Of a DNA stretch of 11,955 nt, positions 7,869-11,955 are shown piece by piece; position 1 is the stretch's first letter, and every line of letters starts with the position of its first letter. The notes beneath the pieces were generated by a model. It was not told the origin of the DNA and did no database searches. It worked only from the letters and a program-made list of their open reading frames with translations. Made by a program: the position numbers and the translations under genes. Origin of the DNA: Baffinella frigidus (taxonomy: Eukaryota > Cryptophyceae > Cryptomonadales > Baffinellaceae); the NCBI GenBank assembly GCA_026770585.1, contig MU646605.1, positions 225,724 through 237,678 of the forward strand, given 5' to 3'.

Positions 7869-8218
7869 TTTTGTGAGACTCTGTCGGACAGGTGACGAGC
7901 CTCGTTGGTTGACTGATGAACGGTATCTTTGGCCTCGCTTGTGCGTCCGGCCTTGGTCTCTGCGGCCTCTCTCCTCCCAAGCGGGGTCTCATCTGGTAGC
8001 GAAGGTCGGTTCCGGGGCTCTGTTTCCTGGAACGACCAACGGATGGCAAAGAAAACGGCAGGCTTTCGCTCTCGAACTTGGGTTGACGGGCATGTCAGGG
8101 CCGAAATGCCTCTTGGCGATGGGGCTCGGCCCGGCGAAGCCACACACCGGCGTCGCGGACGGCATCGTGGGGCCTTGCAGGCCGCCCCGGCGGCAATCCA
8201 AGCGGGGTCTCAGGTTTT
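7869..8218. other. 350-bp unique GC-rich segment interrupting the telomeric block
   Basis: Non-repetitive, GC-rich DNA flanked on both sides by TTTAGGG-type repeats. A 15-nt sequence CCAAGCGGGGTCTCA occurs twice in direct orientation, inside it at 7977-7991 and at its right edge at 8198-8212. Open frames run through it on both strands (for example 7864-8226 plus, 7989-8201 minus), but none has a recognisable domain. It could be inserted DNA, captured filler at a break, or a remnant between two originally separate arrays. Confidence 0.75.
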
Positions 8219-9054
8219 GGGTTTAGGACCTGGTGTTTGGGATTGAGGGTTGAAGGTTTAGGGTTGAAGGTTCAGGGTTGAAGGTTTAGGGTTCCGGTTG
8301 AAAAGTTCAGGTTCCACGATTGAGAGAATAGGGCTCAGGGATTAGGAATGGGGGCTGACGGTTGAGGTTTGAGTGTTGAGGGTTGAGGGTTACGGGTTTG
8401 GGGAGCAGGGTTTCAGGGTTTAAGATTTAGGAATCAGGGTTTATGGTTTATTGTTTAGGGTTTAGGGGTTACGGGTTACAGGTATCAGGTTACGGGTTAC
8501 GGGTTAAAGGTTCAGGGTTACGGGTTTGGGTTAGGGTTCAGGGTGGAGGTCATGGGAATCAGGGTGTATGGTTTATGGTTTAGGGTTTAGGGGTTACGGG
8601 TCACAGGTTGCAGGTTACGGGTTACGGGTTAAGGGTTCAGGGTTACGGGTTTGGGTTAGGGTTCAGGGGGGAGGGCATGGTGTAGGGATCAGGGATTAGG
8701 GTTGAAAGTTTAGGGTGCAGAGGGGTTTTGGGTTTTGGATTTTAGGGATGATGGTTGAGGTTTCAGGGGTTTGAGTTGTATTGTTGAGGGTGGAGGGTTC
8801 AGTGTTTAGTAGTGCGTGTTTAGGGCTTGGTATTTCAGGAGATGGGGTTTCAGGGTTTAAGGTTTGAGGTTCAGGGTTCAGGGGTTCAGGAGTTCACGAT
8901 TTCAGTGTTTTTGGTTCAGGGTTCTGTATGTGGGATTCAGGGCTTAGGGATTTAGGTTTATCGTTTGGGGCTCAGGTGTTAGGTGTTGGAGTTAGGGGTT
9001 GGGGTTAGGGGTAGAGGTTAGTATTTAGAGCTAAGGGTTTATTGTTTATAGGTT
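8219..9054 (+). repeat. Interstitial telomeric repeats, TTTAGGG orientation (part 2)
   Basis: More diverged than part 1, with words such as GGTTCAGGG, GGTTGAGGG, GGGTTACGGG and GGGTTTAAG. It includes a composite tandem duplication of about 125 bp (8431-8555 and 8556-8680). The G-rich strand remains on plus until the polarity switch at 9055-9061. Confidence 0.88.
8431..8680 (+). repeat. 125-bp higher-order tandem repeat of variant telomeric units
   Basis: Two copies, offset 125 nt, both starting GAATCAGGG, passing through TTTAGGGTTTAGGGGTTACGG, a run of TTACGGG variants and GGGTTTGGGTTAGGGTTCAGG. They differ by only a few substitutions, so this duplication is younger than most of the surrounding decay. 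Confidence 0.8.
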
Positions 9055-9061
9055 TCTGCGG

Positions 9062-9755
9062 CCTAAACCCTCAACCCTCAACCCTGACCCTGAACACTAT
9101 GACCGAACCCCTAAACCCCAAACCCCAAACCCTAAATCCTACATATTAAACCCTAAACCCTGAACCCCAAACCCTAAACTCTCAACCCTAAACTATCAAC
9201 CCTGGACCCCAAACCCTGACTCTGAACCCTGAACCCTCATCACTGAACCATGAACCATTAACCCTTAAACCTATAAGCTCAAACCTAAATTGTAAACCTT
9301 AAACCCTTAGAAACCCTGAACTCCGAACCCTCAACCCTATACCCTGAACCCTGAATCCTGAAACCCCTGAATTCGTCAACACTCAACGCCAAACCCAAAA
9401 CCGCCACACCCCAACCTCAAACCCCAAACCCTAGACCCTAAATCTTCAACCCTAAACACTCAACCCAAAACCCTAAATCCTAAACCCCAAACCCTAAACC
9501 CTAAACCCTAAACCCTAAAACCTCAACCCCTTGACCTTAGACCCTAAACCCTGAACCCTAAACCTCCAACTTTAAACCCTCAACCCTCAACCCTCAACCC
9601 TTAACCCAAATCCCTAATCCCTAAACCCTGAACCCTAAACCCCAATCTTTATATCCTGAACCCTGAACCCCAAAACCCAAGCTCTCAGCGCCAAACTCTG
9701 AAACCTTAACCATGCAAATTCGAAACCCTCAACTGTAAACCCTAAACCCTGAAAA
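9062..9755 (-). repeat. Interstitial telomeric repeats, CCCTAAA orientation
   Basis: Degenerate CCCTAAA array on plus (TTTAGGG on minus), beginning abruptly with CCTAAACCCTCAACCCTC after the switch point. The best-conserved runs are at about 9478-9520 and 9541-9562. Variants include CCCTCAA, CCCTGAA and CCCCAAA. Its polarity is inverted relative to 7020-9054 and matches the left chromosome end. Confidence 0.92.
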
Positions 9756-9835
9756 GTTGAGGTTTCAGCGTGAAAAGTTGAGGTTGAACCTGAAAAGTTG
9801 AGGTTTCAGCGAGTTGAGGTTTCAGCGTACAAACC
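9750..9835 (+). repeat. 21-nt tandem repeat at the edge of the telomeric block
   Basis: Three units starting TGAAAAGTTGAGGTT and a partial fourth, most ending TCAGCG. The GTTGAGGTTTCAG core looks like a G-strand telomeric variant, in polarity opposite to the adjacent CCCTAAA array. Confidence 0.8.
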
Positions 9836-10775
9836 CTTAAGGTTTGCAAGAAAGTTTCAGAGTTTGTTACTCCCCGCCGCAGAGGCTCCCGAGCTCAAAG
9901 TACTACTGAAGTTGTATGTAGTGTACAGGCTAATGTTTGTTTTTTCAGCTCGCGACAAGCGCTCCAGCCCCTTGCGCCCTTGAGAGCCCTTCTCCCACCC
10001 TCGATACGTACATGCAGGCCTGTGCCTTTCTTGCCTACGAGTCTCCTTTTATCCTTTATTTCCTGTGACTCCCACCATAGGCGGACACCGGAACTTGTTC
10101 TGTAGGAAGACCATGCTTCCTTTCGGATCACATCGATCCTACGAGCGTGGCGATCTTATTGACACTTATTGACTTTATTCGCTACATGGGCATGGTGAAG
10201 AGGGTTCAGCGCTCTGGATCGGGAGGAAGGTGGTCTGGGGGTTGGAGGAGATATCAGGTCCAGTGCTCTCTGGCAGTCCGAGGACCAGCAGACGTTGCCT
10301 CCTGGGGGGAAGGGAGGCTCTTGGAGCCGCCGTACGTGTCCAACGGATCCCCGTCACAGGTTAAATCTGGAATTCGAGGGGGGAGGGGGGGGCAGAAGTG
10401 GGCTCGATTTTTTTGGTGCTTTGAACGATTGTACCTTTTACTACACGATGTACGAGCTCCTCGTAGGAGTAAAGTTCTTTTACTACACGATGTAGGGGTA
10501 AAGCATACCAAATGGGAATTATTGGAGCTCTTTACTCCTGCAATTTTAAAAATCTGTACCACGATAAGCCATCGAACCTTTTTTAGCGCGAACGAGTGTG
10601 TGTGTGAAAAGGAACTTAGGCCTCGCGCGGACTCGATGCGACTTGTCATGCGGAGATTCGGATGGCCCCCAAAAACAATGTTTCCCAGGCGCGGTTGGGG
10701 GCTGACCGTCGCGTCACGCACGGACGTGTGGTAAAAAGAGAGAATGTCAGGCACGGATGTGTGGTAAAATAAAAA
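9836..10775. other. AT-richer intergenic DNA with short direct repeats
   Basis: No gene is supported. CTTTTACTACACGATGTA occurs twice (10435-10452 and 10477-10494), with a small palindrome CTCCT-CGT-AGGAG (10457-10469) between the copies. GGAGTAAAG (10466-10474) has an inverted match at 10530-10538. A 23-nt segment ending GTGTGGTAAAA is repeated at 10714-10736 and 10747-10769. The 195-codon plus frame at 10147-10734 begins at GTG and passes through these repeats, so I do not call it. Confidence 0.5.
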
Positions 10776-11084
10776 TTACAACTGTTGTACGCGAAAGGTT
10801 GTCACCGAAAGGTTATTTTTAGCACATTCTGTGAACAGGCTCCTTATTTGCGTAAACTGGACGTAAACCACACCAAATTTCAGGTTTAGCGAACACGTTA
10901 TGCACATAGAAAGCCGCTCCAAATCAAAAGATAGGTTAAGATAAGAAAAGATATTGGTCATCAATTGATTAGGAAGGCACCTGGTCGACACCTGGTCATC
11001 CTTTCCCATCATGCCCCCGTCATCAATCGACCACTTTTGGAGAAATTTTGATTTGTTTCTGGGTAAAATGACTTTTGCCACCAT
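10776..11084 (-). CDS. Open frame with F-box-like stretch, hypothetical
   Basis: ATG-initiated frame of 102 residues. Residues 37-57, starting LPNQLMTNIFSYLNLS and followed by DLERLS, resemble the start of an F-box (LPxExLxxIFSYLxxxDLxxLSxVC), the ~45-residue domain that binds Skp1 in SCF ubiquitin ligases. The match weakens afterwards: there is one extra residue before DLERLS, and MCITCSLNL replaces the usual VCxxW/L end. No substrate-binding repeats follow before the stop. The region is AT-richer than the other coding segments. It may be one exon of a longer gene, a decayed F-box gene, or chance similarity. Its start faces the TIG-domain gene, 189 bp away. Confidence 0.35.
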   Translation of the reverse strand: MVAKVILPRNKSKFLQKWSIDDGGMMGKDDQVSTRCLPNQLMTNIFSYLNLSFDLERLSMCITCSLNLKFGVVYVQFTQIRSLFTECAKNNLSVTTFRVQQL

Positions 11085-11273
11085 CCAAAATCGACGGATA
11101 AGACGTGTCGGTTAAAACACCTCCCCTGGAGTCCTATGTCCCATCCCCTCATTGCCCCTCCGAGGCCCGAGGTGTGAAATCACGACCCTTGCACGGAGCT
11201 CGAACAGAACGGAGGACCAGCCAATTGCTGCTGCAGTAGAGGGACGGGCGCCGGCTGCAGAGGGGTGGGGCAC

Positions 11274-11918
11274 ATGGCGCGATTCGCGCAGAGGGCGGGC
11301 TGCCTCCTGCTCCTCCTTTCGTGGCTAGCTCCTGCCCATGGGCTTAAGATCACAGCCGTCAACCCTTCTCGTGGTTCCATTGCGGGTGGAACCCGTATGC
11401 ACATCTAGGTCCACCGACAACCAATCACAACCCCCCCATAACCAATCACACCCTTGTCCCCCGTCCTCCTGGTCGACGACCGCAGCCAAAAGATTTCCCG
11501 CGCGCCTGGTGATCCCGGGTCCGAAGCTGGAATTTGCTTGCCGGGGCTGAGGAGGAGCTCTGTGCTGGATATGGCTGCAACTTTCTGGGATCGTGGTGCT
11601 GGAGAGGGTGGCGGGACGGCAGAGGCCAGCAGGAATCCACTGGTGTCAGGAGAGCATGGCGTGCAGAGCTGCATGGCAGGAGGAGCGAGCGACAGCTGCT
11701 GCAACACCGACACGAGCTGCGAACTCGCGCGCGAAACTAGTTAAGAGCGATAGAGGTTGTTATTCGATTTGTCGTGTGAGGAAGAGAGAGCCAGGCCGCT
11801 ATTCCGCGCTCGTCCTGACGTGGTCGGCGCCGCTCTTGTGGCAGGGGGAGGGCTTCAGTTCGCCCAACGGTCCCGGGAACATCGTGATGGTCGGGGACCA
11901 ACCTTGCGTCGTCATCCC
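11274..11918 (+). CDS. Secreted IPT/TIG-domain protein, 5' part only (exons 1 and 2; runs past the window)
   Basis: Exon 1 starts at ATG 11274. Residues 1-23 are a signal peptide (Arg at 3 and 7, then a CLLLLLSWLAPAHG core with probable cleavage near residues 21-23). It is followed by LKITAVNPSRGSIAGGTRMH, the opening strands of an IPT/TIG immunoglobulin-like fold. Exon 2 (11845-11918, after acceptor GTGGCAG) supplies GEGFSSPNGPGNIVMVGDQP and then CVVI, the typical next part (G-x-GF, NxVxVGxxPC). It ends at a donor CC/GTAAAT, so the TAA there is intronic and the gene continues beyond 11955. TIG domains occur in large extracellular proteins such as the fibrocystin-like family. The anomaly is that exon 1 has an in-frame TAG at 11406-11408, immediately before the only well-placed GT donor (11409). 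The domain assignment is strong; whether the gene is intact is uncertain. Confidence 0.65.
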
Positions 11919-11930
11919 GTAAATTCCTCC

Positions 11931-11955
11931 ACTCTCCACCCTCCACCCTCCACCC
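11931..11955 (+). repeat. CTCCACC heptamer repeat at window edge
   Basis: Three or more copies of CTCCACC run to the end of the window, starting 12 bases after the exon 2 donor of the TIG gene, so probably intronic. The array may continue beyond the edge. Confidence 0.7.

Noticed and set aside
7745-8143. 132-codon minus frame with NPKPQTLNPKP-type repeats
   Set aside because: Its C-terminal part is translated telomeric repeat and the rest lies in the unique insert; no domain.
1-9755. CRISPR array or bacterial repeat interpretation of the regular repeats
   Set aside because: The units are 7-nt telomeric repeats with no spacers, and the window has introns and eukaryotic domains.
10147-10734. 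195-codon plus frame
   Set aside because: It starts at GTG, crosses direct repeats, has no recognisable domain, and the opposite strand is open too (10254-10754).

Overview
This window looks like a chromosome end from a eukaryotic, probably algal or other protist, nuclear genome. It opens with CCCTAAA telomeric repeats (the TTTAGGG type, which from memory is found in land plants, many green algae, cryptophytes, chromerids and dinoflagellates). The coding segments I can rebuild are GC-rich and are broken by short canonical GT-AG introns. A secreted protein with an IPT/TIG domain at the right edge argues against a land plant. The exact lineage cannot be fixed from the sequence.

Layout. 1-229: left-end telomeric array. 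230-1007: subtelomeric DNA with no gene I trust. 1008-2957 (minus): a five-exon gene for a 329-residue protein with a C2HC zinc finger, a RanBP2-type zinc finger and a C-terminal RING-H2 finger, probably an E3 ubiquitin ligase. 2958-3359: short intergenic space shared with a divergent gene. 3360-4462 (plus): a four-exon gene for a ~205-residue protein of unknown function, with one membrane or signal-anchor segment and a Pro/Trp/acidic tail. 4463-7019: mostly non-coding, with a G21 run, a long minus-strand open frame of doubtful status, a frame-broken exon-like segment at 5263-5540, a purine-rich GGCGGGA-rich stretch and several short perfect palindromes.

7020-9760 is a large block of degenerate telomeric repeats. 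It runs as TTTAGGG from about 7020 to 9054, interrupted at 7869-8218 by 350 bp of unrelated GC-rich DNA, and then flips to CCCTAAA from 9062 to about 9755. That is the polarity expected of a head-to-head telomere-telomere fusion. 9750-9835 is a small 21-nt tandem repeat. 9836-10775 is AT-richer DNA with short repeats. 10776-11084 (minus) is an open frame with an F-box-like stretch. 11274 to the right edge (plus) is the start of a secreted IPT/TIG-domain protein, whose first exon ends in an in-frame TAG exactly at the apparent splice donor.

The genes do not form an evident pathway. The main points of interest are the fused-telomere architecture, the unusual three-zinc-finger ligase and the TAG at the TIG exon boundary. 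All exon structures were built by eye from frame, splice signals and phase; none has transcript support here.
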